Part shown: positions 36,358 to 44,286 of the stretch, piece by piece
Layout: the number at the start of each line of letters is the position of its first letter
How positions within the stretch are numbered: the stretch's first letter is position 1
Assembly (NCBI RefSeq): GCF_003977685.1
Contig: NZ_RYZH01000003.1
Coordinates: 1 to 64,000 of the forward strand
Direction of reading: 5' to 3'
DNA: 64,000 nt
Origin: Tautonia sociabilis
Lineage (GTDB): Bacteria; Planctomycetota; Planctomycetia; Isosphaerales; Isosphaeraceae
Notes under the pieces: generated by a model
Told to the model about the DNA's origin: nothing
The model's database searches: none
What the model saw: the letters and a program-made list of their open reading frames with translations, nothing else
Made by a program: the position numbers and the translations under genes

Positions 36358-37260
36358 TCACAGGCGGATCGCCTCCAGCAATTCCGCTGGGGGCAGGAGG
36401 AAGCCGAAGTAGAAGTCGCCGAAGAGGGCGTAGCGGGCCGAGCTCTCGTCGAACCGCATGGTGTAGACGATGTCCTTCAGGTACGTCGGGTTGCGTGCCC
36501 AGAGGGTGACGCCCCACTCCCAGTCGTCCAGGCCGGTGGAGGCGGTGATGACCTGGGAGACCTTGCCGGCGAACTTCATCCCGCTGCGGCCGTGCTCGGC
36601 CATCATCTGGGAGCGGGGCTCGAAGGGCAACAGATACCAGTTCTGTTCCCCCTGGCGCATCTTGCTCATCGGGTAGAAGCAGCAGCAGGGCCAGTCGGGG
36701 AACTCGGGGTAGAGCCGCTGGCGGTTCATCGGCCCCAGCCGGTTGGCGTAGGCGTTGACCTTGGCGCGGTAGGAGGGGCTGTCGGGGTCCAGGCCCTCGC
36801 GATCCCGGAGGATGGCGGCATACTGCTCGGCGTCAGGGACGTACTCGGAAACCTCGGTGATCGAGTAAAAGGAGTAGCTCGGGACCAGGGCCGGACCGAG
36901 GAGGGAGGCCTCGATCGCCACCTGGACGCCGTGGATGGCGCGGAGATCCGGGCCGGCCAGCATCAGGCCGAAGTCGGCCTTGTGGCCGGGGACGGCGAAG
37001 CACTGACGCTGCTCGATGGCGGGGGAGGAGCCCGGGTCGAGGGCGGCCAGCAGCTCCTCTCGGCCCTGGCGTCGGGTCTCGGGGTCGAGCCGGGAGAGGG
37101 CGCCGCGGTCGATCCGGTAGAAGAGGTGGAGGAAGTGCCAGCCGGTTTCGGGCACCAGGGTGCTCGGCACCTGCTCGGAGGCCGCCGGCCGGTGGCCGTG
37201 CTGCATCGGTTGGGTGCGGGAGGGGCTGGGGGCAGCCTTCCCGGCGTTCCCGTCGTCCAT
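36358..37260 (-). CDS. hemQ: Heme-dependent peroxidase family, coproheme decarboxylase HemQ
   Basis: HemQ (ChdC) converts coproheme III to heme b, the last step of the coproporphyrin route. The 300-residue protein has the chlorite-dismutase-like fold with motifs PGHKADFGLML (91-101), FYPMSKMRQG (Tyr196, Lys200), MMAEHGRSG with the proximal His223 and GLDDWEWGVTLWA. Tyr196 and Lys200 match by spacing the reactive Tyr and Lys of Gram-positive HemQ. The first 35 residues are variable. The start at 37260 is used, and an ATG at 37206 is the alternative. A minus-strand promoter lies 55 bases upstream. Confidence 0.92.
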   Translation of the reverse strand: MDDGNAGKAAPSPSRTQPMQHGHRPAASEQVPSTLVPETGWHFLHLFYRIDRGALSRLDPETRRQGREELLAALDPGSSPAIEQRQCFAVPGHKADFGLMLAGPDLRAIHGVQVAIEASLLGPALVPSYSFYSITEVSEYVPDAEQYAAILRDREGLDPDSPSYRAKVNAYANRLGPMNRQRLYPEFPDWPCCCFYPMSKMRQGEQNWYLLPFEPRSQMMAEHGRSGMKFAGKVSQVITASTGLDDWEWGVTLWARNPTYLKDIVYTMRFDESSARYALFGDFYFGFLLPPAELLEAIRL

Positions 37261-37314
37261 CAAAGTCGCGCTCCCGGTCGATCGGGCTGGATCGAGGTCC
37301 CTGGACCGGCCTCT

Positions 37315-37344
37315 ATTGTAAGGGCAGCCGGCGGCCCCGGACAA
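37315..37344 (-). promoter_or_regulatory. hemQ promoter
   Basis: On the minus strand TTGTCC (37339-37344) is followed after 18 bases by TACAAT (37315-37320). Confidence 0.6.
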
Positions 37345-37504
37345 GGAAACGGCCCGACTCCGGGCAGGATCCGGCGGGATCGCGGGTGGTCGGGCGGAAA
37401 TGAGAAAACATGAGTCGGAATGGGCCCGGGCCCGATGATCTCGACGGGAGGCCCGGCATCGGGCCGGGAATCCCCCCGTCTCGATCCGCCCGGAGTCCGC
37501 ACCC

Positions 37505-38605
37505 ATGGGAGCCGAACCGCCCTCGGCGTTCCCCGCGCCCTGCACCGCCGATTTTCCCCTCGACGAGCTGGCCCGAGGCGGCCAGGCCCGCGCCGGGGCG
37601 TTGACCAGCACGCTCTGGGACCGTCCCCGGCGGGGGGCTTTGCAGTTGAACGTGGTCTTCCTCGACGGCGAGGCTTCGGTCCAGGCCCTCGTGCGACAGC
37701 ACGCCAGGGCGTGGGAGGAGTCGGCGAACGTCCGGTTCAACTTCCTGGGGATCGAGCGGTACGCCGACGCCCACATCCGGATCACCATGCCGCCGACCCG
37801 GAGTTTCCACTCGTACCTTGGCACCGGATCGGCGCAGATCGACCGACGCTTGCCGTCGATGACGCTGGGATTCACCGACGACGTGCTGGCCGAGCCGAAG
37901 GAAGTCCGCCGGCTCGTCCTGCACGAGTTCGGCCACGCGCTCGGGCTGATCCACGAGCACCAGAACCCCAATGGCGGTCTGAAGTTCAAAGAGCCCGAGG
38001 TGTTCGAGTACTTCTGGAGGACCCAGCGCTGGGACGAGCGGACCGTTCGAGAGCAGGTGATCCGACCGGCGCGGGCCGAGGAGCTGTCGAACGCCTCGAA
38101 GTTCGACCCCGACTCGATCATGCTCTATGCCTTCCCCCCCTCGATCATCGCCGCTGGGCCGGTCTCGGCCACGAAGTTGAACTACGAGCTGTCGGAGCAG
38201 GACCGCCGCACCATCGCCGCCCTCTACCCGAAGGACCCGACGGTCCCCAGCCCCCCCGATCGCCCCGAGGAGACCGGTGTGCTCCCGTTGCGGATCGGCG
38301 AGCCAAGCACGGCGAGCATCCCCATCCGGGGGGCCGAGATCCCCTTCGGCCTCCTCGTGCGGGAGCCCGGCCGCTACGTCATCGAGACGTTCACGCCGGA
38401 GGGAGCCCGGGAGGAGTTCTGGGTGATGACGCTGCTCGACTCGGATCGGGACGTCGTCGCCTCGGACCGCGAGGGAAGCAGCCCGCACGGTCTGAACGCC
38501 CGGATCGAATGCGACCTGGAGCCGGGGCGCTACGTGCTGATCGTCCGGCATCGGCTGCGGGCGGGGCTGGGATCGTTCGGGGTCCTCGCCCTGAGGAAGT
38601 GGTGA
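37505..38605 (+). CDS. Metzincin metallopeptidase with C-terminal beta domain
   Basis: The 366-residue protein carries the metzincin zinc site HEFGHALGLIH (His140, Glu141, His144, His150) and a Met-turn in SIMLYAF, so it should be a zinc endopeptidase of the matrixin/astacin clan. The region before it is typical: a strand LQLNVVFLDG and an edge strand ADAHIRITMP. The last 90 residues look like a PPC-type beta-sandwich (PGRYVIETFTPEG and LEPGRYVLIVRH). No classical signal peptide is found, although most such enzymes are secreted. The substrate is unknown. Confidence 0.85.
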   Translation: MGAEPPSAFPAPCTADFPLDELARGGQARAGALTSTLWDRPRRGALQLNVVFLDGEASVQALVRQHARAWEESANVRFNFLGIERYADAHIRITMPPTRSFHSYLGTGSAQIDRRLPSMTLGFTDDVLAEPKEVRRLVLHEFGHALGLIHEHQNPNGGLKFKEPEVFEYFWRTQRWDERTVREQVIRPARAEELSNASKFDPDSIMLYAFPPSIIAAGPVSATKLNYELSEQDRRTIAALYPKDPTVPSPPDRPEETGVLPLRIGEPSTASIPIRGAEIPFGLLVREPGRYVIETFTPEGAREEFWVMTLLDSDRDVVASDREGSSPHGLNARIECDLEPGRYVLIVRHRLRAGLGSFGVLALRKW

Positions 38606-38683
38606 TCTCGACGACGTTCCCGGGCCAGCTCGGATCGGTTCCCGGCGAACCACCCCCCGGCAAGCCCCTCGGAGGACACGGCG

Positions 38684-39940
38684 ATGAAATGCGTCCGGCG
38701 GTCCTGGTTCCTCGTCGCGATCGTCCTGATCAGCGGAGTGGCTCCGTTTTCCTCCCGAGCCGGGGAGGGACAGGCGCCAACCCGGGCGATTGACCCGCGC
38801 TACTTCGAGCTGATCCTCCGCACCCTGGAACAGTGCCGAGACGACCTGATCGAGGACGGGACGGCGGCCCGATCGGGCAGGGATCTCCGTCGTTTCCTGC
38901 GGGACCGGGCTCGGAGGCTCGTCGCCAACGTGGCGGGCGAGGCAATCACGCCGGGAGGGCCGCCCGAATTGCCGGATGGGCTCATCGAGGAGGCCGATCG
39001 GCTGGTCGACCTGGTGCTGGTCGGGTTCGAGGAACCCTCCCCGATTGTCGAGGGCGATTCGGGAGCGGAACGGGGCATCCCCCCTCGGGTCGTCCCGTTC
39101 GAGCGTGTGATCGAAGCCGCGATCGCCGCCCGAACGTCTTCGATGAACAACGACGATGTCGCCCGGATGATCGCCGAGCTAGAGCGGTTCGCGGTGGACC
39201 TGCTCGCCCGGGCCGTCTGCCCGACCAACGCGACGGATGACCTCTCGGCTGAGGAACGGGCATTCGCGGTCGCCCTCGCCCGTCGCGTCGCTCGGGACGG
39301 GAAGGGGGAGCCGAATGAGGGCGCCGGCCCGGACGAGTTCGGGACGCTGGCCGGTCGGCTCCGGATCGAGCGCGATCGGCTGGCCCGGGAGGAACCGGGG
39401 CTGGGGGTCGAGGAGATCACCCATCGGCTCGAGGAGATCGGGAGGCGATGGCTCGACGCCGACCGAGCATCCCGAGGGGAGGCGATCTCCGAGGGGGATC
39501 GCGCCCGGCTCTCAACCCTCTCGGCGCTGATCGCTCGGGGAGTGGCGATCGAGGCCGGGGAGGGGAGTCCCGAGCCGTCTCCGGAGGATCCTCCCGAGGT
39601 CCCTCCGATCGACCGAAACCGGCTCGACGCGATCGCCGGGCTGCTCGAGCGCATCAACCGCGGCCTCAGGGCATCGGGGGTGGAGGAGAAGACGAGGCGG
39701 TCGGCCCTGCGAGCGGTGCTGCTCGATCGGCTGGCGGGGGGAGAGGGGATGGGCTCCTCGGCCGAGGTCGAGCGATTGATCGACCGGATCCTGAAGGCCG
39801 GGCAGCGGACGGCTCTCCCGAGGGTCGTCGTGACCGGGGTGTCGGTCTCGTCCCCAATCTGGTCCGGGCCGGTCGGCCCCGGCACGACGGTCGTGCTCGA
39901 TGTCGAGGTCCGCGTCCTCGGGAGAGACGGCCGGGAGTGA
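38684..39940 (+). CDS. Secreted protein of unknown function
   Basis: The 418-residue protein has a signal peptide (RRSWFLVAIVLISGVAPFSS, cleavage near SRAGE). The mature part is mostly charged helices with repeated Arg/Asp/Glu-rich stretches, for example RYFELILRTLEQCRDDLIED and ERLIDRILKAGQRT-like segments. A short C-terminal beta stretch ends VVLDVEVRVLGRDGRE. The helices may form long coiled coils. No family is recognised. It follows the metzincin gene by 78 bases on the same strand. Confidence 0.65.
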   Translation: MKCVRRSWFLVAIVLISGVAPFSSRAGEGQAPTRAIDPRYFELILRTLEQCRDDLIEDGTAARSGRDLRRFLRDRARRLVANVAGEAITPGGPPELPDGLIEEADRLVDLVLVGFEEPSPIVEGDSGAERGIPPRVVPFERVIEAAIAARTSSMNNDDVARMIAELERFAVDLLARAVCPTNATDDLSAEERAFAVALARRVARDGKGEPNEGAGPDEFGTLAGRLRIERDRLAREEPGLGVEEITHRLEEIGRRWLDADRASRGEAISEGDRARLSTLSALIARGVAIEAGEGSPEPSPEDPPEVPPIDRNRLDAIAGLLERINRGLRASGVEEKTRRSALRAVLLDRLAGGEGMGSSAEVERLIDRILKAGQRTALPRVVVTGVSVSSPIWSGPVGPGTTVVLDVEVRVLGRDGRE

Positions 39941-40021
39941 TCGGCCCCGATCGGCCGGCCCCGGGTCGACCCGATCCGGGAACATCCCGGGGGGCGACCG
40001 GGGCGGTCGGCGATCATCGGA

Positions 40022-41242
40022 TCATCGGGCGGCGTCGATCGACTCGTCCCGGGCCGGGCGAGGCCCGATGGGGGCGTGAGGGCCCCGGGGGACGACGCGG
40101 CCGGCGGAGACGATCTCGGCGATGCGGTCGGCGGCTCGGTCGATCGCCCCGGGGATGGCGACTCGGTCGCGGAGGGCGGCGAGCGAGTCGGACACGCGGC
40201 GGCGGTCGGCCTCATCGGCCAGCCAAGAGAGGGCGTAGCGGGCCATCTCGGCGGAGACGTCGCCCGAGGTGGCGAATTCGGGCATCAGTTCGGCGTCGGC
40301 GAGCAGGTTGACCAGGCACATGTAGCGGACCTGGACGATCTTCCGGGCCAGCCAGAGGTGGGCGGCCCCCATCTTGTAGACGACCACGGTTGGCAACGCC
40401 TCGGCCATTAGCTCCAGGCTGACGGAGCCGGAGACCGCCCAGCAGGCCTCGGCCAGCCGGATGATCTCGGGAGTGCGGCCGGAGCACAGCTCGATCGGAA
40501 GACCGGCTGCCTCGGGATCGGCGGCCAGTAGCGAGGCGCAGAGATCCCGGTGGCGGTCGTGCAAGCAGGCGACGAGGAACCGGGCGTCGGGCCGCTCTTT
40601 CGCGACGAGGGCGGCGGCCCGGAGCATCATCGGGAAGTTCCGCTCGACCTCCTGCGTCCGGGAGCCGGGCAGCAGCGCGACCACCCGGCCGGCCCTGGCC
40701 CGCTGCTCCTGGAGGAACGACTCGTCCAGCGATCGGCCGGCCACCTCGTCGAAGTAAGGATGCCCGATGTACCGGGCTCCCTCGACGCCTCGCGCTCGAT
40801 ACCAGGGCTCCTCGAAGGGAAGGGTACACAGGACGTGGTCGACGTACCTGCGCATCTTCGCCACCCGCCAGCTCATCCAGGCCCAGAGCTGGGGGGGGAC
40901 GAAGTAGATGACCGGGATGCCGGCGGCCTTGGCCCGCTTGGCGACCCCCCAGTTGAAGCCGGGGTTGTCGATGAGGACCACGGCGTCGGGCCGCTCCTCC
41001 CGGAAGTACCGGCCGGCCCGGAGCAGCAAGCGGACGAAGACGTGCAGGTTGAGGATCACCTGGACGAGCCACATCACGGCCAGATTGACCAGCGGATAGA
41101 GCAGGGTCGCTCCTGCGGCCTCCATCTTTGGGCCGCCGAAGCCGACGAACTCGGCGCCGGGCAGGCGCCTGCGGAGGGCTCGGACGAGATTGGCGGCGTG
41201 CAGGTCGCCGCTCGGCTCGCCGCAGGAGATGAAGATCCGCAT
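40022..41242 (-). CDS. lpxB: Lipid-A-disaccharide synthase
   Basis: LpxB is a GT-B glycosyltransferase that joins two acylated glucosamine units to make lipid A disaccharide, acting at the inner face of the cytoplasmic membrane. The 406-residue protein has the family opening FISCGEPSGDLHAANLVRAL. It also shows FVGFGGPKMEAAG, the hydrophobic membrane-association helix near LAVMWLVQVILNLHVFVRLL, VIYFVPPQLWAW, LLPGSRTQEVERN and VSGSVSLELMAEALPTVVVYK. The start at 41242 is fixed by this N-terminus, with AAGGAGG a little upstream. It implies lipid A production in this bacterium. Confidence 0.95.
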   Translation of the reverse strand: MRIFISCGEPSGDLHAANLVRALRRRLPGAEFVGFGGPKMEAAGATLLYPLVNLAVMWLVQVILNLHVFVRLLLRAGRYFREERPDAVVLIDNPGFNWGVAKRAKAAGIPVIYFVPPQLWAWMSWRVAKMRRYVDHVLCTLPFEEPWYRARGVEGARYIGHPYFDEVAGRSLDESFLQEQRARAGRVVALLPGSRTQEVERNFPMMLRAAALVAKERPDARFLVACLHDRHRDLCASLLAADPEAAGLPIELCSGRTPEIIRLAEACWAVSGSVSLELMAEALPTVVVYKMGAAHLWLARKIVQVRYMCLVNLLADAELMPEFATSGDVSAEMARYALSWLADEADRRRVSDSLAALRDRVAIPGAIDRAADRIAEIVSAGRVVPRGPHAPIGPRPARDESIDAAR

Positions 41243-41360
41243 CGCGACGCTCGCCTCCTTGCAACGGTCGCGGGGCGGGTCCAATCCGCCCTCGGCCGTA
41301 GGCTAGCAGACGCCCCGGGGGCCGAGAAGGCCAAGGGAGTGGGGGGGATCAGTCGGTTGA

Positions 41361-42803
41361 TCAGTCGGGGGAGGCGTCGGCCGAGGCGTCGAGGTCGGAG
41401 GGTTCGGCGTCGGGGTCTCCCGAGAGGCCAAGCTCCTGGATCCGGCGGTGGAGCCGGGTCCGGGAGACGTGGAGGATCTTGGCGGCCAGCGACTTGTTCC
41501 CTCGAGCCGTTTTCAGGGCGCCCTCGATGAGCCGGCGCTCGACCCGCTCGAGCGTCTCGTCCAGGGGCAATCGCTCCTCGGGAACGGCGGGGGGGAGGTA
41601 GGCCGAGCCGAGATGACCCCGGATGGTCGCCGGTAGGTCGTCGGGGCCGATCAGGTCCCCCGAGGAGCGGTCGATCGCGAGGTCGACGACGCGGGCCAGC
41701 TCGTCCAGGTTGCCGGGCCAGTCGTACCGGAGCAGGACCTCAATCGCCTCGGGCCGGAAGCCCAGGCGTCGGGTCATCCGGCGCCGGTTGGCTCGTTCCA
41801 GGAGGTCCTGGGCGAGCAGCGGGAGTTCCTCGAGACGCTCTCGGAGCGGAGCCAGGCGGATGGTGAGGGTGGTGAGGGCGAAGTACAGCTCGGGGATCAG
41901 GCGGTCGTCGCGGAGGGCCTCCTCCGGGTCGCCCGAGGTCGTGACCAGGAGCCGGGGGGCGGGGCGGTCCTCGGCGCGGAGGGCCTCGACAAGCAGGCGC
42001 TGGAGGTCCCGGGGCAGGGCGAGCAAATCCCCGAGCACGAGCGATCCCCCCGCTCGACCGGAGAGCCGGATGGGGGATTGGCCTCGGCCCTCGGGGCCGG
42101 GGAGGCCGAAGAGCTCCCGCTCGAGGAATTCCGGGGGCAGCGCCTCGCAGTCGATCGCCACGAGCGGGGCGTCGGGAGGCCCGGCCCGGCGGTGGATCGC
42201 CCAGGCCACCTGGCGCTTGCCCGACCCCGGCGGGCCGACGATCAGGATGGGCTGGGAGACGGCCGAGGCGGCCTCGATCTGCTCCAGCAGGCGGCGGTGG
42301 GCCGGACCTCGGCCGACGAGGGCGTCGGAGTCGATCCGGTCGATCAGACGCTCTCGGAGCCTCCAGAGGTCGGCCCGGAGGCGCATGGCGGGGGACTCGG
42401 GGGCGGTTGGGGCGTCGTCGACGGGGCGGGCGACTCCCAGGAGGAACAGGGGCCTCCCGGCTCGGTCGCGGTGGGGCCAGAATTCCAGGCGTCGCCAGAG
42501 GCGAAGGCCGTCGGCCCGCCGGATCAGGGTGGTGGTCGACGCCGGGGAGCCGGCGATCGCCTCGGGGGGGGGCCGGAAGCTCTCGAGCAGCTCGCCGTTC
42601 GTGCCGCTCTCGCTGACGCCGCCGCCGGGGGCCGGGTCGGAATCGCGCTGCGACAGCTCGGCCCAGGAGGCACCGGTCAGCTCCTCCCAGGCGGGGTTGA
42701 CGTAGAGGAGGCGGCCGGACGGGGAGAGCAGGAAGACCGGCTCGGCCGACTGCTGAAGCAGCGTCTCGGGGCGTCTCGGGCCCGAGGAGCGGGCGGGGGC
42801 CAT
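41361..42803 (-). CDS. Enhancer-binding-type regulator with PAS domain and degenerate ATPase
   Basis: The 480-residue protein has a PAS domain (about 13-110, including VFLLSPSGRLLYVNPAWEEL), then an AAA+ domain with an intact Walker A (GPPGSGKRQ) and the motif LFGLPGP where active members have GAFTGA. The Walker B position reads SLVLGDLLAL instead of TLFLDE. The C-terminus keeps the Fis-type HTH (NKSLAAKILHVSRTRLHRR). Loss of the GAFTGA loop and of the Walker B acid means it cannot act as a normal sigma-54 activator, and DNA binding without activation is more likely. It sits next to the S24 repressor on the same strand. Confidence 0.82.
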   Translation of the reverse strand: MAPARSSGPRRPETLLQQSAEPVFLLSPSGRLLYVNPAWEELTGASWAELSQRDSDPAPGGGVSESGTNGELLESFRPPPEAIAGSPASTTTLIRRADGLRLWRRLEFWPHRDRAGRPLFLLGVARPVDDAPTAPESPAMRLRADLWRLRERLIDRIDSDALVGRGPAHRRLLEQIEAASAVSQPILIVGPPGSGKRQVAWAIHRRAGPPDAPLVAIDCEALPPEFLERELFGLPGPEGRGQSPIRLSGRAGGSLVLGDLLALPRDLQRLLVEALRAEDRPAPRLLVTTSGDPEEALRDDRLIPELYFALTTLTIRLAPLRERLEELPLLAQDLLERANRRRMTRRLGFRPEAIEVLLRYDWPGNLDELARVVDLAIDRSSGDLIGPDDLPATIRGHLGSAYLPPAVPEERLPLDETLERVERRLIEGALKTARGNKSLAAKILHVSRTRLHRRIQELGLSGDPDAEPSDLDASADASPD

Positions 42804-42978
42804 GGCGAAAGCGGAGAAGGGAAGGGCCCGGGTCGCCTCGGATCGCCGCCGGCGGGCGTCGCCGCCCGAAGGCCGGGCCGGCGGGGACGCGGGCCGGCGA
42901 TCAGGATCGGGCGCCGGCCCTCCCAACGCAAGCGGCTACCGCCGGGGCCTCGAGGATCAGGCGGCTCCTGGCGCCGAT

Positions 42979-43773
42979 TCAGGCGAACCGGCTCCAGGAC
43001 CAGACGACCTTGCCCAGGATCGGCCCGACCGCGGCCTCCTCCCCGATCACCGAGGGCTCCAGCGCCACCGTCGGGGAGCCGGGTCCGGGGCGGTTGGGGC
43101 GGAGGATCAGGTGCCGGCCGCTGAGCTCCAGCCACCGGATGACGGCTCTCCCCTCGACCCGGGCAGCGACGATCCGGCCCTCCAGGACGTTCGGCTCCCG
43201 AATCGTCCGGTCGATGGCGACGACCGAGCCCTCGGGCAGAATCGGGTGCATGGCGTCGTCCTCGACGCGGAGGGCGACGGTCGCCTTGGGATGGGGCAGC
43301 CACTTGCGATAGATCCGGATCGAGTCGACCGCCCGGATGGGAGAGGACTCGGAGGCGAGATCCTCGGCGGCGACGACCCCGAGCGAGACGAATTCAGCCG
43401 AGCCGTCCTCCCCCGAGTCGCCGGAGCGGAGGGCGGGCCCCTGCTCGAGCCGCTCCAGGCCCCGGCGGATCAGCTCCTGGGGCGTGAGATCGGCCAGGAC
43501 CTGGTCCTCCAGGCCGCGACGGTAACGCGGGCCGCTGCCGCTCAGCAGCCAGATCGGGTTGACGCCGGTCTGATCGATGAAGGCGAGCAGGACCTCGGCC
43601 GGGACGGTCACCCCGGTCTCGTAGTTGTACCAGGTGCGCGCCGGCAAGTTCAGCCGCCTCGCCAGCTCAGGGCCACCGTGCTCCCCGAAGAGCTCCTGGC
43701 GCACTTCTCGCAACCGGAGCGAGATCAACGACTTCAGCTTCAGGCGGCTATGCGAGGTCTTCTTTCGTGCCAC
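42979..43773 (-). CDS. XRE/S24 (LexA/CI-like) regulator without protease dyad
   Basis: The 264-residue protein has an HTH (GPELARRLNLPARTWYN, about 34-50) and an S24 peptidase-like C-terminal domain. The S24 serine position is Ala174 (VEDDAMHPILPEGS), and the general-base Lys position is Arg213 (RVEGRAVIRWLEL). The dyad is therefore absent, and self-cleavage as in LexA is not expected. Its own promoter and a downstream inverted repeat suggest autoregulation. The neighbour at 41361 lies on the same strand, 175 bases away. Fold and HTH are clear, but the regulon is unknown. Confidence 0.82.
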   Translation of the reverse strand: MARKKTSHSRLKLKSLISLRLREVRQELFGEHGGPELARRLNLPARTWYNYETGVTVPAEVLLAFIDQTGVNPIWLLSGSGPRYRRGLEDQVLADLTPQELIRRGLERLEQGPALRSGDSGEDGSAEFVSLGVVAAEDLASESSPIRAVDSIRIYRKWLPHPKATVALRVEDDAMHPILPEGSVVAIDRTIREPNVLEGRIVAARVEGRAVIRWLELSGRHLILRPNRPGPGSPTVALEPSVIGEEAAVGPILGKVVWSWSRFA

Positions 43774-43813
43774 GATACAACCCCGGGGGGGGCCTCCCAG
43801 AGCTCGCCCGAGG

Positions 43814-43829
43814 TTGGCCCACTGGCCAA
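43814..43829. promoter_or_regulatory. Candidate operator TTGGCC-CACT-GGCCAA
   Basis: This perfect 6-bp inverted repeat lies just downstream of the predicted transcription start of the S24-like gene. Its core GGCCAGTGGGCC (minus-strand reading) recurs at 43908-43919. Confidence 0.5.
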
Positions 43830-43848
43830 ACCGCGGCCCAAGGTGGTC

Positions 43849-43876
43849 AACTTAAAATACCAACCGGCGTTGTCAA
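43849..43876 (-). promoter_or_regulatory. Promoter of the S24-like regulator gene
   Basis: On the minus strand a perfect TTGACA (43871-43876) lies 16 bases from TAAGTT (43849-43854). Transcription should start near 43842, just before the 43814-43829 operator candidate. Confidence 0.5.
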
Positions 43877-43907
43877 GGGTGGAGGGAGGGCACCCCGGGG
43901 CTCGGCG

Positions 43908-43919
43908 GGCCAGTGGGCC
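43908..43919. promoter_or_regulatory. Second copy of the GGCCAGTGGGCC core
   Basis: This is an exact copy, in opposite orientation, of the core of the 43814-43829 site. The copies are 92 bases apart, centre to centre. Confidence 0.45.
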
Positions 43920-44047
43920 GACCGCTCGTCGACGACCTTCGGCGACGAACCGGGTGTCCCTGGCGGAGGCTTCGGGTCGCCTCGCCTGCTTCATTCTTAC
44001 GCGAACCCCTCACTCCATCCATAGCTGAGTCGTCCATTTTCTTCACG

Positions 44048-44070
44048 ATCCCCGGTCGGTGACCGGGGAT
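44048..44070. promoter_or_regulatory. 10-bp hairpin in the regulatory gap
   Basis: ATCCCCGGTC-GGT-GACCGGGGAT is a perfect 10-bp stem with a 3-base loop, between two divergent genes. It may be an operator or the end of an unseen small transcript. Confidence 0.45.
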
Positions 44071-44182
44071 GATGCGGCGGAAAACCGAGAACCTCGCCGC
44101 TGTCTTTCTGAATAAACATGGTGGGCGTCCTTCCGGGCCCGCGCCAGGGGGCCCGCCGGATCGTCTCCGGCCGCTGGGCGGA

Positions 44183-44216
44183 CTTTTCGCACTATTTCTT
44201 GCGGAAAAGGCGAAAA
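44183..44216. promoter_or_regulatory. Candidate SufR operator
   Basis: TTTTCGC (44184-44190) is repeated in inverted form as GCGAAAA (44210-44216). A second pairing is CTTTTC (44183-44188) with GAAAAG (44204-44209). The site ends 7 bases before the sufR -35 box and is an AT-rich island. Confidence 0.5.
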
Positions 44217-44222
44217 ATCGGG

Positions 44223-44252
44223 TGGACGATGGCCGGGAGGCGGTTCTACAAT
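44223..44252 (+). promoter_or_regulatory. sufR/suf operon promoter
   Basis: TGGACG (44223-44228) is followed after 18 bases by TACAAT (44247-44252). The -10 box overlaps the ATG at 44251, so translation must start downstream. Confidence 0.6.
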
Positions 44253-44286
44253 GGACCTCGCGACGACGGCCGGGGAGGTGTTGGCG

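Larger units (their letters stand above)
43774..44286. other. Divergent regulatory region between the S24 regulator and sufR
   Basis: The region is unusually AT-rich in places. It holds both promoters, a 16-bp inverted repeat, a copy of its core 92 bases away, a 10-bp hairpin and an inverted repeat of TTTTCGC. It is a control region for both regulators. Confidence 0.7.
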
